Part shown: piece by piece, positions 15,680 through 24,935 of the stretch | How the letters are laid out: each line of letters starts with the position of its first letter | Numbering within the stretch: the stretch's first letter is position 1 | Assembly (NCBI RefSeq): GCF_003946265.1 | Contig: NZ_RHNO01000004.1 | Coordinates: forward strand, 1 to 64,000 | DNA: 64,000 nt | Origin: Levilactobacillus yonginensis | GTDB taxonomy: Bacteria > Bacillota > Bacilli > Lactobacillales > Lactobacillaceae | Direction: 5' to 3' | Position numbers and translations under genes: made by a program | Notes under the pieces: generated by a model | What the model saw: only the letters and a program-made list of their open reading frames with translations | Databases searched by the model: none | Told to the model about the DNA's origin: nothing

Positions 15680-18600
15680 CTAATTATCTAATGTTTCTGA
15701 TTGCTGCTTATCAAACTGACGCACAAATCGTAGGCTAATTGCGCCCACACTCAGAACTAAGATCACACATGCTGCACTTAGCCCCATTGTTAAAACGGTC
15801 GTGCTGATTCCCATTCCACTCAGTGCTTGCGACAGGCCGAGGTTCGCGTAAGTTACTGGCAAGAATTTAGCCAGTGGTGCATATAATGTTCTCACCGTTT
15901 GACTAGGAAAGATGCCATTGGCCACACAAAGCTGCAGGAAGAAGAGTCCACCGACCACGAACACTGCTAACCGTCCGAGGTACACCCGCAACGCTAATTC
16001 AACACTCAACACCGTCACGGCAAAGAGCGTCGTCCAACCCATGAAAGCAAGCGGATGAACAGCATGAAGCATCACTCCGAGCAGACCACTGGTCAACAGA
16101 CCTTGGAGGACGACCCAGCCAGTCAGGTTCAAGAGTTGTCTTGGCGTGCGTAACCGTTGGCAGATATCAAAGAATACTACTAACACGGTCAGTCCTAAGA
16201 ACGTCATCATCGCTACCACAAAGGGCGCAATTGCATGACCAAAGTTCGGCACATAACTAAAACGCTGATGATCCAAGTCCGAAGGTGCTGCAAACATTTC
16301 TGCCATTCGACTTGTCAGTGGCTGAGCACTGATTTTATCGGCACCCCCTTGTAATGATTGGGCCAAAGTTCCATTGCCATCAGAGACTTTCTTCGCCCCG
16401 GCAACCAATTTATCTGAATTCTGATCCAGCTTTTGCGAACCAGTAGCCAGTCGACCAATCCCTTTGACCAGAGCAGGCGTCTGACCATTCAAGGTGGTCA
16501 GTCCATTACTAAGCTGATGACCACCTGCAGTTAATTGCGAGACACCAGCGACCAGCAGAGGAACTTGACCGTTTAACCGATCCAGGCCGCCTTGCAATTG
16601 ACCCGCACCATTGACAACACTACCGGCTCCCGTAGTAAGTCGTTGCAACCCATTGGTCAGTGCTGGCAACTGGGCATTTAACGTGGTTAAGCCATCGGCC
16701 ACTTGTAACGAACCATTCGCCAAGCTCGTTATGCCACCTTGGAGGACGGGCATTTGACCATTTACCTGCTGGAGGCCCGTTGTCAGCTGTTGTGAGCCAT
16801 TTAGTAATTTCCCAACACCAGTCGTGAGGGTCGGCATCCCTTGAGCCATTTCAGCCGTTCCTGCCACCAATTTAGAAGTGCCCGCTGTCAATGCTAGACT
16901 TTTATCTTTCAGCTGACGACTCCCCTGCGCAAGTTGGCCAACACCAGCCGTTAGATCCGGCGTCTGTTGTTTAACCTGATCTAACCCAGCAGCCAATTTT
17001 TGGGAGCCACTAATTAAAGCCGCATATTGACTCGCCAGACTCTTATCAGATGTATTCACCTTCGTATTTAACCCACTCAGCGCGGCACTCTGTAACGCTA
17101 GCGCTTGTCCCAATTCGCTGAATCCACCCTGTATCGTTTGTACATCCGCCTTTAACTTCTTCAAAGCAATCGTAGCCGCTGAAGAATTGGCGGACGAGTC
17201 ATCAAGCGCTACTAGCTGACTTTGAAGCTTAGCCATGGCTCGCTGAGTCATTACAGTTGGTGCAGTTGACCGTTGATCACTAGCAGCCACCAACTTTTGA
17301 GCAGCCACAGTCACTGCCTGTTTGGCCGACGAGTCAGTGCTACTTCGCGACGTACCAGCATTTGCCAGTGCTGACTTCATCGCCGCCTGCTGTTCTGCGG
17401 TCATTTTAGTCTTAGCCGCAACAGCCGTCACCTTAGCATCAATCTGGCTCTGCGACAGTCCAGCATCACTTGCATGCGAATCGTCCAAATTAGCCACTGC
17501 CTGCGTCAGGTTTGCCGCTGCCTGGGAGGTGGCATTGCCAGTTCCCGTTGAATCAGTACCACCCGCCTGACGTCGTAACTGAGCAACGTTGTTCTGGACG
17601 GCTTGTAAAGAATCGCTTGCAGTCGTGCTGTCAGAAGTAATTGCTTGTTCCAGGGCTGCCAGGTCCTGCGTCAATACGGACGTCGCGTTGGCAGTCACAG
17701 CAATAAACTTCTGCTGGCCAGTTGCTGAACCGCTAGCTAAAGCTTGAACACCCTTAGACAGATCTGTTATACCTTTTTGTCCGCCCTGAACGCTCTTATT
17801 CAAATCATCAGAACCCACAGCTAACCGCTCAATTGCTTGGGTTAAAGTTTGAGATTTGGTATTCAACGCCTGAAGACCAGTATTCAACTGGTAAACCCCA
17901 TTCGTATACTTAACTGTACTCATGGCTAAGAGCTGACTACCATCTTGTAGCTGCACGACGCCGGACGCAAGAGCACCACTCTTGGCATTTAGTTGCTGCA
18001 ATCCGGTTGTTACTTGTTGGGAACCGTTATCCAGTCGTGAAATACCTGGTGCCAAGGGACTTACCTTCGTTTCTAGTTGGTGCATCCCATTATTCACTCG
18101 GCGTGCTCCCACAGCTAGCTGCCGAACACCAGGTGCCAAACGCCCTGTCTTCGTGGTCAGTTGCTCTGCACCATCAGCAACCTTAGCAGCACCCGTTGTC
18201 AAACGCTTAGACCCGGTATCCAGTCGTAAAACACCAGTTGCTAACGGTTGCGTCTTCGCGTGGAGCTGGTCCAACCCAGTCGTCAATTTCCCAGCCCCAG
18301 TTGTGAGACGCTGTACACCAACCGGCAGCGTCTGAACTTTTGTTGACAGCTGAAGCACCCCTTTGTTCAAGTTGTGAACCCCAGTGGTATAAGCATTTAA
18401 GCCATCAGATAACGTCACGGTCCCATTCTTTAACTGCGTAGCCCCCGTTGCTGCCCGTTGAAAGCCCTGACCACTGTGCTTGATCTGCTGAAACATGCTC
18501 AATGCGTACGCCTTCGTCACAGCTTGGCGTACGGCCTGGTTCAATTGAGTAGCACCAGTTTGACTGATAATGCCACCAATATAGTTCAGCGAATCATTCG

Positions 18601-18982
18601 TCGCATACGACAGCTTCATGGGCTGGGGCTGTGCATCCGTCACCGTCTTGGCATGTTGGGAAAAGTTCTTAGGAATCGTTATGACCGTGTAGTATCGGTT
18701 CCGTTTCATTCCCGCCGCCGCTTCACTCGCAGATAGAAAACGCCAGCCCAGTTCATGATTTTGCTTTAACTGGCTCACGACATTGTCCCCCACAGCCAGT
18801 CGTTTTCCCTGATAATTAACTGGCTGATCCAAATTAACCACGGCCACTGGCAGCTTGGCAGTTTGCCCAAATGGGTCCCAGAAGGACCGAATGAGTAGAC
18901 TCGCACAGATAACTGGCAGCACCAGGCTGGCGGCTAACACCCACCCAGCAACTCCGTTCTTCCTTAATTTTTTCAAATTCAT
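15680..18982 (-). CDS. Giant YhgE/Pip domain membrane protein with repeat-rich ectodomain
   Basis: A 1100-residue protein. One membrane helix near residues 12-32 is followed by the YhgE/Pip N-terminal domain (VAVVNLDQPVNYQGKRLAVGD, YYTVITIPKNFSQ). A very long extracytoplasmic stalk at about 180-880 is built of degenerate units of the type LxxGxxQLxxGLxxL, interrupted in the middle by an Ala/Ser/Thr-rich segment. Five or six C-terminal membrane helices follow (from AIAPFVVAMMTFLGL), as in ABC-2-like permeases. Relatives include the phage infection protein Pip and the EsaA subunit of type VII secretion. GAGGGGTG fixes the ATG at 18982. There are no type VII secretion genes nearby, so the role is open: phage receptor, transport or secretion accessory. 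Confidence 0.85.
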   Translation of the reverse strand: MNLKKLRKNGVAGWVLAASLVLPVICASLLIRSFWDPFGQTAKLPVAVVNLDQPVNYQGKRLAVGDNVVSQLKQNHELGWRFLSASEAAAGMKRNRYYTVITIPKNFSQHAKTVTDAQPQPMKLSYATNDSLNYIGGIISQTGATQLNQAVRQAVTKAYALSMFQQIKHSGQGFQRAATGATQLKNGTVTLSDGLNAYTTGVHNLNKGVLQLSTKVQTLPVGVQRLTTGAGKLTTGLDQLHAKTQPLATGVLRLDTGSKRLTTGAAKVADGAEQLTTKTGRLAPGVRQLAVGARRVNNGMHQLETKVSPLAPGISRLDNGSQQVTTGLQQLNAKSGALASGVVQLQDGSQLLAMSTVKYTNGVYQLNTGLQALNTKSQTLTQAIERLAVGSDDLNKSVQGGQKGITDLSKGVQALASGSATGQQKFIAVTANATSVLTQDLAALEQAITSDSTTASDSLQAVQNNVAQLRRQAGGTDSTGTGNATSQAAANLTQAVANLDDSHASDAGLSQSQIDAKVTAVAAKTKMTAEQQAAMKSALANAGTSRSSTDSSAKQAVTVAAQKLVAASDQRSTAPTVMTQRAMAKLQSQLVALDDSSANSSAATIALKKLKADVQTIQGGFSELGQALALQSAALSGLNTKVNTSDKSLASQYAALISGSQKLAAGLDQVKQQTPDLTAGVGQLAQGSRQLKDKSLALTAGTSKLVAGTAEMAQGMPTLTTGVGKLLNGSQQLTTGLQQVNGQMPVLQGGITSLANGSLQVADGLTTLNAQLPALTNGLQRLTTGAGSVVNGAGQLQGGLDRLNGQVPLLVAGVSQLTAGGHQLSNGLTTLNGQTPALVKGIGRLATGSQKLDQNSDKLVAGAKKVSDGNGTLAQSLQGGADKISAQPLTSRMAEMFAAPSDLDHQRFSYVPNFGHAIAPFVVAMMTFLGLTVLVVFFDICQRLRTPRQLLNLTGWVVLQGLLTSGLLGVMLHAVHPLAFMGWTTLFAVTVLSVELALRVYLGRLAVFVVGGLFFLQLCVANGIFPSQTVRTLYAPLAKFLPVTYANLGLSQALSGMGISTTVLTMGLSAACVILVLSVGAISLRFVRQFDKQQSETLDN

Positions 18983-18995
18983 AACACCCCTCAAA

Positions 18996-19074
18996 AGTAT
19001 ATGGCATGTTGTATTAGACTGCATGGCACCCAACGTTTTTCAGAAAATATAATAAATTAGTATATGGCATGTTG
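18996..19074 (-). promoter_or_regulatory. Two identical 16-bp boxes upstream of the YhgE/Pip gene
   Basis: CAACATGCCATATACT (leftward) occurs exactly twice, at 19074-19059 and 19011-18996, 63 bp apart. Each ends in TATACT, a -10-like hexamer, but neither has a good -35. A related core, TGCCATGCAG, lies between them (19029-19020). Regulator boxes overlapping a promoter are the likely reading. Confidence 0.55.
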
Positions 19075-19081
19075 CTTTTAA

Positions 19082-19170
19082 TCAAAAAAAACGCGGGGCC
19101 ACAAAGCCCTACCATAGCTTTGCAGTTTACGCCTTCCATTTTTAGATTGCAAGGCTCATTTTCGCTGGAG
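19082..19170 (-). other. Structured intergenic stretch of unknown function
   Basis: Read leftward, this 89-bp stretch has no ORF but holds a GCCTT/AAGGC hairpin, then a 9-bp stem CTGCAAAGC/GCTTTGTGG around a 9-base loop, then GGCCCCGCG and a T8 run. An alternative short GGGC/GCCC pairing would use part of the second stem. It could be a weak terminator, an attenuator of the YhgE gene or a small RNA. It matches no riboswitch class that can be recognised by eye. Confidence 0.35.
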
Positions 19171-19177
19171 ATATAAC

Positions 19178-19213
19178 AAAACCCGTTACCAGGTCAATCC
19201 TAGTAACGGGTTT
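19178..19213 (-). terminator. Terminator of yebC
   Basis: Leftward AAACCCGTTAC (19213-19203) pairs with GTAACGGGTTT (19188-19178) around a 14-base loop and is followed by TGTT. The perfect 11-bp stem is clear; the T run is short. Confidence 0.75.
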
Positions 19214-19237
19214 GCTAACGAAAAGTTTTCGATAAAC

Positions 19238-19975
19238 CTATTCCACACCGTCAGGTAAAACGGCAGCTTCGTAGACATCAGAAACGTCATCGTTGTCTTC
19301 CAATTCTTCAATTAAACCTTGGTATTGAGAAGCCTTGGCTTCTGGAACTTCAGTCGTGTTTTGTGGGAACATCCGAACTTCAGCGGTGTCCAGTGAATAC
19401 CCTTTTTCTTGAAGGGCATCACGAACAGCGATTTCACTCGAAGGATCCGTGTAGATCTTGAACTCATCATCCGTGGTTTCCATGTCATCCGCCCCGGCGT
19501 CCAAAGCATCCATCAACATCGTATCTTCATCCGTATCCAAGCCGTCACGTAAGATAACAATGTAACCCTTACGGTCGAACATGTATGAAACGGAACCTGC
19601 TGCACCGAGTGCGCCACCGTGGTGCGTGAAGGCAGAACGAACAGCCGCAGCCGTCCGGTTCTTGTTATCCGTTAAGGCAGCAACCATGATTGCTGTCCCG
19701 GCTGGACCGTAGCCTTCGTAGGTGATTTCTTCGAACTTGGCGCCACCAACACCAGAAGCTTTGTCTAAAGCCCGCTTGATGTTTTCCTTAGGCATGTTAG
19801 CTGCCCGCGCCTTGTCCATTTCCAAACGAAGTTGAGGGTTACCGTCGGGATCAGGACCACCTGCTTTTGCAGCTTGGTACAAATCACGTGAGATTTTTTG
19901 GAAGATTTTTCCACGTTTTGCATCCTGAGCATTTTTCCGGCCCTGGATGTTATGCCATTTTGAATGTCCTGACAT
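19238..19975 (-). CDS. yebC: YebC/PmpR family transcription or translation factor
   Basis: A 245-residue protein starting [20 protein letters not shown], the hallmark of the family, with [16 protein letters not shown] and [19 protein letters not shown] in the first two domains and a C-terminal acidic domain. Long-form YebC proteins were described as DNA-binding regulators (PmpR). More recent work links YebC-type proteins to translation of proline-rich stretches. Length is standard and the gene stands alone with its own terminator. Confidence 0.93.
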   Translation of the reverse strand: MSGHSKWHNIQGRKNAQDAKRGKIFQKISRDLYQAAKAGGPDPDGNPQLRLEMDKARAANMPKENIKRALDKASGVGGAKFEEITYEGYGPAGTAIMVAALTDNKNRTAAAVRSAFTHHGGALGAAGSVSYMFDRKGYIVILRDGLDTDEDTMLMDALDAGADDMETTDDEFKIYTDPSSEIAVRDALQEKGYSLDTAEVRMFPQNTTEVPEAKASQYQGLIEELEDNDDVSDVYEAAVLPDGVE

Positions 19976-20188
19976 CGTAACTCCTCTTTTCTAAAATTTT
20001 TTAGATATCCGTATAAAACAGACACTGTTTATGTTAGCACTTACTTTCAATTCATTCAATTAAATAACTCGGCTTTTTGAAATTCACTTCAAAATGTATA
20101 AGTTTTATGACATTCGCTCTAGAATCAGGCATTTACCCATGTTTATTCGGATATCTTATGTATAAAAACTAATTATTTAAAATAAATC

Positions 20189-20217
20189 TTGCATAAATAC
20201 ACGAAAGCCACTATACT
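20189..20217 (+). promoter_or_regulatory. Promoter of the glutamine-type ABC transporter operon
   Basis: TTGCAT (20189-20194), 17-bp spacer, TATACT (20212-20217), 35 bp before the start codon. Spacing and hexamers fit a housekeeping sigma factor promoter. Confidence 0.75.
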
Positions 20218-20251
20218 CAATACATCAACAAATGAAGAGGAGCAATTATAT

Positions 20252-21730
20252 ATGAAAAAGAAACTAATCTTATTGCTCGCCCTCGTCTTAACAATCGTGA
20301 CTGGCTTCACCACGCTGTCTTCAACGACAGCCAATGCCGCCACGGATAACTCGCTGACGAAGGTCGAGAAAAAGGGGACGTTGGTCATGGGAACTTCCCC
20401 TGACTACCCACCGTATGAATTCCAAGCTACCGTTCACGGCAAGTCGAAAATCGTCGGCATGGACGTAGCCGTTGGGAAGAAAATTGCCAAGGATATGGGC
20501 GTGAAGCTCGTGGTTAAATCCATGTCCTTTGACTCCCTCCTGGTTGCCTTGCAAACCGGTAAGGTTGACATGGTCATCTCCGGAATGAACCCAACTCCCG
20601 CTCGGAAGAAGAATGTTGATTTTACCCACACCTACTACCAAGGTGGCTACAGCATTGTCATCAATAAATCCGACAAAGGTATCTATAAAGACAAGGATTC
20701 CTTCGTCGGTAAGACTATTGGTGCTCAAACCGGTTCGACTATGTATAATGAATCCAAGAAGCAAACGTCAGGTACGACTGTCAAAGGCATGACCTCCGTT
20801 TCCGACTTGATTCTGGCTTTGCAAAGCCACAAGATTCAAGGGGTAGCCATGGAAAAGCCTTCAGCTCAAGCCTACGTGGCTAACAACAAGGAACTGGCCG
20901 CTATTCCAAGTAAATTTGATTTAAGTGCTTCCGATACTAGTGCTTCCGTTGCCTTTGCTAAGGGATCTGACGCTCTGGTTGCCAAGGCTAACAAGTCCGT
21001 TGACCAGATTAAGAACCAGAACCTGGTTAACAAGAATTACCTCCCCGCTGCTGGGAAGTACTTGAAGACCAACACCGTCAACACCAGCATGCTCCACTAC
21101 TGGAAGGCCTTCCTGACTGGGATTGAATACACCTTGATCATCACGGTCTGCTCCGTCTTCTTTGGATTTATCCTTGGGGTCATCTTAGCCCTAGCACGGA
21201 TGGGTCAGGGCGGCGTTGTTCGGACGGGTCTCCGTTGGTTAGCAACAGCTTACGTTGAATTCATCCGGGGGACACCTATGATGGTTCAAGTCATGTTCGT
21301 CTACTTCGGCTTAGGCCTCATTGTAAACTTACCGGCCTTGACATCCGGGATCATTGCCATTTCACTAAACTCTGGTGCTTACGTGGCTGAATACATTCGT
21401 GGTGGGATCAACTCCGTAGATGATGGTCAAACAGAAGCCGCACGGAGCCTAGGGATGTCCAGTGGTGCTACTATGCGTTTCGTAGTCTTACCACAAGCCT
21501 TGAAGAACATCTGGCCTTCATTAGGAAACGAATTTATTACCTTGATCAAGGATAGTTCCATCGTTTCCATCATCGGGGTCTCCGAATTGATTTTCCAAAG
21601 CAACATTGTCCGGTCTGACACTTACCGGGGGGTTGCTCCAATCGCCGTCATCATGGTCCTCTACTTTGTTCTGACGTTCACGGCGTCCCGGATCTTAAAC
21701 TACTTCGAAAGGAGAATGCAGCATGACTAA
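20252..21730 (+). CDS. glnP: Fused substrate-binding/permease protein of a polar amino acid ABC transporter (GlnPH type)
   Basis: A 492-residue fusion. A signal peptide ([19 protein letters not shown], cleavage after ANA) leads into a periplasmic-type binding domain at about 35-275 ([32 protein letters not shown]). A transmembrane permease domain follows from about 285 with the EAA motif in [24 protein letters not shown]. Such fusions import glutamine, glutamate or asparagine in lactic acid bacteria. GAGGAG nine bases upstream sets the ATG at 20252. It overlaps glnQ by 8 bp. Substrate is inferred from the family. Confidence 0.92.
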   Translation: MKKKLILLLALVLTIVTGFTTLSSTTANAATDNSLTKVEKKGTLVMGTSPDYPPYEFQATVHGKSKIVGMDVAVGKKIAKDMGVKLVVKSMSFDSLLVALQTGKVDMVISGMNPTPARKKNVDFTHTYYQGGYSIVINKSDKGIYKDKDSFVGKTIGAQTGSTMYNESKKQTSGTTVKGMTSVSDLILALQSHKIQGVAMEKPSAQAYVANNKELAAIPSKFDLSASDTSASVAFAKGSDALVAKANKSVDQIKNQNLVNKNYLPAAGKYLKTNTVNTSMLHYWKAFLTGIEYTLIITVCSVFFGFILGVILALARMGQGGVVRTGLRWLATAYVEFIRGTPMMVQVMFVYFGLGLIVNLPALTSGIIAISLNSGAYVAEYIRGGINSVDDGQTEAARSLGMSSGATMRFVVLPQALKNIWPSLGNEFITLIKDSSIVSIIGVSELIFQSNIVRSDTYRGVAPIAVIMVLYFVLTFTASRILNYFERRMQHD

Positions 21731-22463
21731 ACCAATTATTGAGGTTAAGAACCTCGCCAAAAGCTTTGGCAAAAATGACGTGTTGAAAGACATTACGGAA
21801 CAAGTAAATCCTGGCCAAGTCATCGTTGTCATTGGTCCTTCCGGTGGTGGGAAGTCAACCTTCCTTCGCTGCCTCAACCTGTTAGAAACGCCCAACAGTG
21901 GTGAAGTTGATTTCGATGGCCAGAATTTGACCACCCTCGATACCAAAAAAGTCAATGAATTACGGGAACAAATGGGAATGGTCTTCCAAGGATTCAACCT
22001 CTTCCCTAACATGACTGTCTTAGAAAACATCAAGCTGGCACCCATGAAAGTCAAAGGCATGGACGATGCAGCGGCCACCAAACGGGCCCACGAACTGCTC
22101 GACCAAGTTAACCTGGATGATCACGCCGACGCCTTCCCTAGCAGCTTATCTGGTGGGCAAGCACAACGGGTTGCCATTGCCCGGGCACTAGCAATGGACC
22201 CAAAGGTGATGCTGTTTGACGAACCCACTTCTGCCTTGGACCCTGAAATGGTCGGCGAAGTGTTGAACGTTATGCAAGAATTAGCCAACCAGGGCATGAC
22301 GATGGTTGTGGTTACCCACGAAATGGGCTTTGCCAAATCCGTGGCCGACCGCGTCTGGTTCATGGCCGATGGCTACATTCAAGAAAACAACACTCCAGAC
22401 GAATTCTTCAGCAATCCCCAAACGGATCGGGCTAAAGACTTCCTCTCTAAGATTCTGATGTAA
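21723..22463 (+). CDS. glnQ: ATP-binding subunit of the polar amino acid ABC transporter
   Basis: A 246-residue ABC ATPase that pairs with the fused permease encoded just upstream. Walker A is [14 protein letters not shown], the Q loop is [12 protein letters not shown], the signature is [15 protein letters not shown], Walker B is [14 protein letters not shown] and the switch His is VVTHEMGFA. Length and motifs are those of GlnQ/ArtP. It is translationally coupled (8-bp overlap) and followed by a long terminator. Confidence 0.95.
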   Translation: MTKPIIEVKNLAKSFGKNDVLKDITEQVNPGQVIVVIGPSGGGKSTFLRCLNLLETPNSGEVDFDGQNLTTLDTKKVNELREQMGMVFQGFNLFPNMTVLENIKLAPMKVKGMDDAAATKRAHELLDQVNLDDHADAFPSSLSGGQAQRVAIARALAMDPKVMLFDEPTSALDPEMVGEVLNVMQELANQGMTMVVVTHEMGFAKSVADRVWFMADGYIQENNTPDEFFSNPQTDRAKDFLSKILM

Positions 22464-22473
22464 ACCTACACCG

Positions 22474-22513
22474 AAGCGCTACGCAACTGATTAGAATCAG
22501 TTGCGTAGCGCTT
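22474..22513 (+). terminator. Terminator of the glutamine-type ABC transporter operon
   Basis: Perfect 18-bp stem (22474-22491 with 22496-22513) around a TAGA loop, ending in a short T run (CTTTT). It is one of the longest perfect stems in the window. Confidence 0.9.
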
Positions 22514-22538
22514 TTGGTGTCCAGCTAACGGTTAAACA

Positions 22539-22596
22539 CCCACTATGCCTGACACAACAAGGATTGGCTATTTGGTGTTTAGTCAGACATAGTGGG
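22539..22596. repeat. Imperfect 15-bp inverted repeat in the gap after glnQ
   Basis: CCCACTATGCCTGAC (22539-22553) and GTCAGACATAGTGGG (22582-22596) are inverted copies with one mismatch, separated by 28 bp. A second pair, AAACACC (22534-22540) and GGTGTTT (22574-22580), is interleaved. No T run flanks it and there is no convincing ORF across it, so it is neither a simple terminator nor a gene. It may be a remnant of a small mobile element. Confidence 0.6.
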
Positions 22597-22732
22597 AAAT
22601 TGCCGTCTTACCATGCGCCAAATTTGGACCGGAACGCGGTGGGTAGGACCAATTTCAAGTCGATAACACCCTACTATTCTTGGCTTGACAACGATTTTCA
22701 AACTTTCCCCGTCATCCCCAGCCTATCAAAAA

Positions 22733-22783
22733 GGACCAGCCAATCACGTTCACTTTAGTATAGAACGTTTACTGACTTGGTCC
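22733..22783 (-). terminator. Terminator of the first DUF5776 surface-protein gene
   Basis: Leftward GGACCA (22783-22778) pairs with TGGTCC (22738-22733), and AACGTTC/GAACGT pair further in, forming a bulged stem of about 20 bp followed by T5 (22732-22728). It lies 23 bp after the stop codon. Confidence 0.72.
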
Positions 22784-22805
22784 CTATTTTCATGTCTTAA
22801 GTTAC

Positions 22806-24653
22806 TCACCGAATGCTGCGAACGTAGGTGCCATTCGCCGTCACGTAACCGCCGCTAACCTGGTAACGAAGCGTATCGCCCTTGCTAAAGTTATTGGCAT
22901 TGGAATACATCCAACCCTTAACCTTCAGAACCGTGCCACGTCGGTAGTGCCCATTTTTCTTAGTGAAATTAGCCGTTTGATACCGGTTGATTCCCCGCCG
23001 AACACGAACGCTCTTTGCTCGCTGTTGCTTCCCTGACTGAACCAATTGCTTGTTCGCAGTAATGTAGCGGCCATTGCTGAGGACAAATCGGTTTGTCAGG
23101 TTATGGGAAACAATCCGCTTGACCTTCAGCACCTGACCTTGCTTGTAGTGGGCCCGCTTACCTGTTAACGTCTTCTTACTGTAAGCGTTGATACCCTTGG
23201 GATTGATCACCGTAACTGTCTGGTGCTTGCTTGCGTAGTAGACGGGCACCGTGTAGGTCGCGTTAGCCGTCACGTAACCGGTCTTTCCAGCAGTCTTGCT
23301 GTGATGGTTGACATCCTTCACCCGGTATCGCTTAACCCCGTTTTTAGACTTCGCGTAACCCGTCACCACAAACATCGGCCGATTTGTCCGCGACTTTTGG
23401 TGATACCACTGCTTGCGCGCTTTATTGGTAAAAGTGGCTTGTTTGTAGAGACCAATCTTCTTAGTAGCGTAAATAACGGTCCCCTTTGGCACAGCAGTGG
23501 CCCCCGCCGAGCCCGTCTGAATCACAGCATCATAAGTATAAGTCACTGACTGAGCTGAACTGGTAAATTTACCAGTCGCATTTGCTGGTGCCTTGGTCAG
23601 CTTATAGCCCGAAATTGTTTGCGCCTCAGACTTGTATTCAGCTCCGAGCTCACCCGTCAAAATCTTATCAGCCGCAATTGACTTACCATCAGTGTCAACG
23701 TAATGGACGGTAACGGGCTGACTCTTAGCTGGTGTTGGTTTCTCAGTTGTCGGTGGCGTGACTACCTCTTCAAACCAGGAACTGTACGTAGCAAAGTTTG
23801 TGAAGAATCCCCCATCAAGTTGATACGTTCCATCCGCTTGCTTCTTTAAGAAATCCGTCATTGGTTGCTTTGCCCGAGCAAGCGTTTGCCGTTCGGTGGC
23901 GGCTGGATCGATTTTTAACACGTCTGCTTCAGGTACATCGTTCAAGTAAGCATTGGTCCGGCCACCTTGGTAAAAGGCCTTAAACATCGCATCAAATGCC
24001 GAATCCTGCGAGCTATCCAAAGCGAATATTCTGTCAAAGGTGACAATTTGTTCGTCACCACCCGGCAGCTTGGCTAAACGTGGTCTAAGATTGTCCTCAT
24101 AACTTTGTTGTAGCTCCTCCCGCGTAATTTGTTTTGTCGTGTATTTGCCAGATTCACTGAGCAACCATGCAGTTACATAGGCAGCGTTTCCCATCGATTC
24201 AAGATAGCTTTCCTTGCTCATACCATCGGGAATATCACCAGATTCCTCCGCCTGTCTAAACTCAAAATCGATCAACGATTCCCCTGACAGTAGGTTGATA
24301 TCTTGAAGAGCTTGTCGATAGCTATTAAGAACATCTTCAAGGCCAGGTGTATCTGGATACAGAGCGGCCAACTCGTGTAAATACGTTTGATTTTCAAGCT
24401 GGTCAGCATTCAAGGTCGTTGGTAGCTTGGGGAACCAATAAACTTTGACGTTCCCCGTCTTACTCCCCATCAACGTGTACGGCATCTCCATTGATCCCAC
24501 CGAATACGTCTGCCCTGTGCGGATCGTCGTTCCCTGTGTAACTGGCAAGCCCGAGTTAGTCGTCTCGGCATTGGCAGTCACTGGGCTAACGAGCCCCCCT
24601 AATAACAACAACGTTAATCCTGAAACTGTTAGTCGTTTGGTTGTGCGGTTCAT
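22806..24653 (-). CDS. Secreted MucBP/DUF5776 surface protein, paralogue 1
   Basis: A 615-residue exported protein. The signal peptide (residues 1-29, ending VTANA) is followed by an unrecognised mostly helical domain (about 35-305) containing EMPYTL and YWFPKLPTTLN. A MucBP domain lies at about 315-375 (KSQPVTVHYVDTDGKSI, GYKLTKAPANATGKF, VTYTYDA). The C-terminal 220 residues are very basic SH3-like DUF5776 repeats (GINAYSKKTLTGK, GRYITANKQLV, GINRYQTANF). There is no LPxTG or membrane anchor, so retention on the wall is probably through the basic repeats. GGGGTGAG precedes the ATG. It is a tandem paralogue of the next gene. Adhesion is a plausible role, unproven. Confidence 0.85.
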   Translation of the reverse strand: MNRTTKRLTVSGLTLLLLGGLVSPVTANAETTNSGLPVTQGTTIRTGQTYSVGSMEMPYTLMGSKTGNVKVYWFPKLPTTLNADQLENQTYLHELAALYPDTPGLEDVLNSYRQALQDINLLSGESLIDFEFRQAEESGDIPDGMSKESYLESMGNAAYVTAWLLSESGKYTTKQITREELQQSYEDNLRPRLAKLPGGDEQIVTFDRIFALDSSQDSAFDAMFKAFYQGGRTNAYLNDVPEADVLKIDPAATERQTLARAKQPMTDFLKKQADGTYQLDGGFFTNFATYSSWFEEVVTPPTTEKPTPAKSQPVTVHYVDTDGKSIAADKILTGELGAEYKSEAQTISGYKLTKAPANATGKFTSSAQSVTYTYDAVIQTGSAGATAVPKGTVIYATKKIGLYKQATFTNKARKQWYHQKSRTNRPMFVVTGYAKSKNGVKRYRVKDVNHHSKTAGKTGYVTANATYTVPVYYASKHQTVTVINPKGINAYSKKTLTGKRAHYKQGQVLKVKRIVSHNLTNRFVLSNGRYITANKQLVQSGKQQRAKSVRVRRGINRYQTANFTKKNGHYRRGTVLKVKGWMYSNANNFSKGDTLRYQVSGGYVTANGTYVRSIR

Positions 24654-24694
24654 TTAGCTCACCCCGTTTACTTTTATCATCTTCATCTAGTAGC

Positions 24695-24734
24695 AGTATA
24701 TCATATAATGAACAAAATTTGGTAATCGTTTTCA
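24695..24734 (-). promoter_or_regulatory. Promoter with overlapping CcpA (cre) site before DUF5776 paralogue 1
   Basis: The leftward -10 is TATACT (24700-24695). TGAAAACGATTACC (24734-24721) matches 13 of 14 positions of the cre consensus TGWAANCGNTNWCA and covers the -35 region. A CcpA-HPr complex bound here would block the promoter. The paralogue at 24936-26789 lacks an equivalent site. Confidence 0.6.
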
Positions 24735-24904
24735 TTATTAAATACTGGTATAGAGCGATTCTTGCACTATTATTCGTTTGGAAATCCGACTAACTATTAC
24801 CACCACACGTCAGCAGTGTTGTCGTAATCAGGTGATAACCGGATTAGTCTTTGTCATGCATAACCTAACACCCATCGGTCTATTCAAAATTGGTTATAAA
24901 AAAA

Positions 24905-24926
24905 AGATTCAGCCACAGCTGAATCT
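24905..24926 (-). terminator. Terminator of DUF5776 paralogue 2
   Basis: Leftward AGATTCAGC-TGTG-GCTGAATCT, a perfect 9-bp stem with a 4-base loop, followed by T8. It lies 10 bp after the stop codon. Confidence 0.92.
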
Positions 24927-24935
24927 TCTAAACGA

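Noticed and set aside
17982-18335. 117-codon + strand frame inside the YhgE/Pip gene
   Set aside because: Antisense shadow of the repeat region; its composition simply mirrors the repeats.
19082-19170. Cyclic-di-GMP-I riboswitch because of a GCAAAGCTA string
   Set aside because: The remaining conserved core and the two parallel helices of that class are absent, so the match is probably chance.
22501-22758. 85-codon open frame on the + strand in the gap after glnQ
   Set aside because: It starts inside the glnQ terminator, has no ribosome binding site and runs through two inverted repeats; the translation shows no domain.
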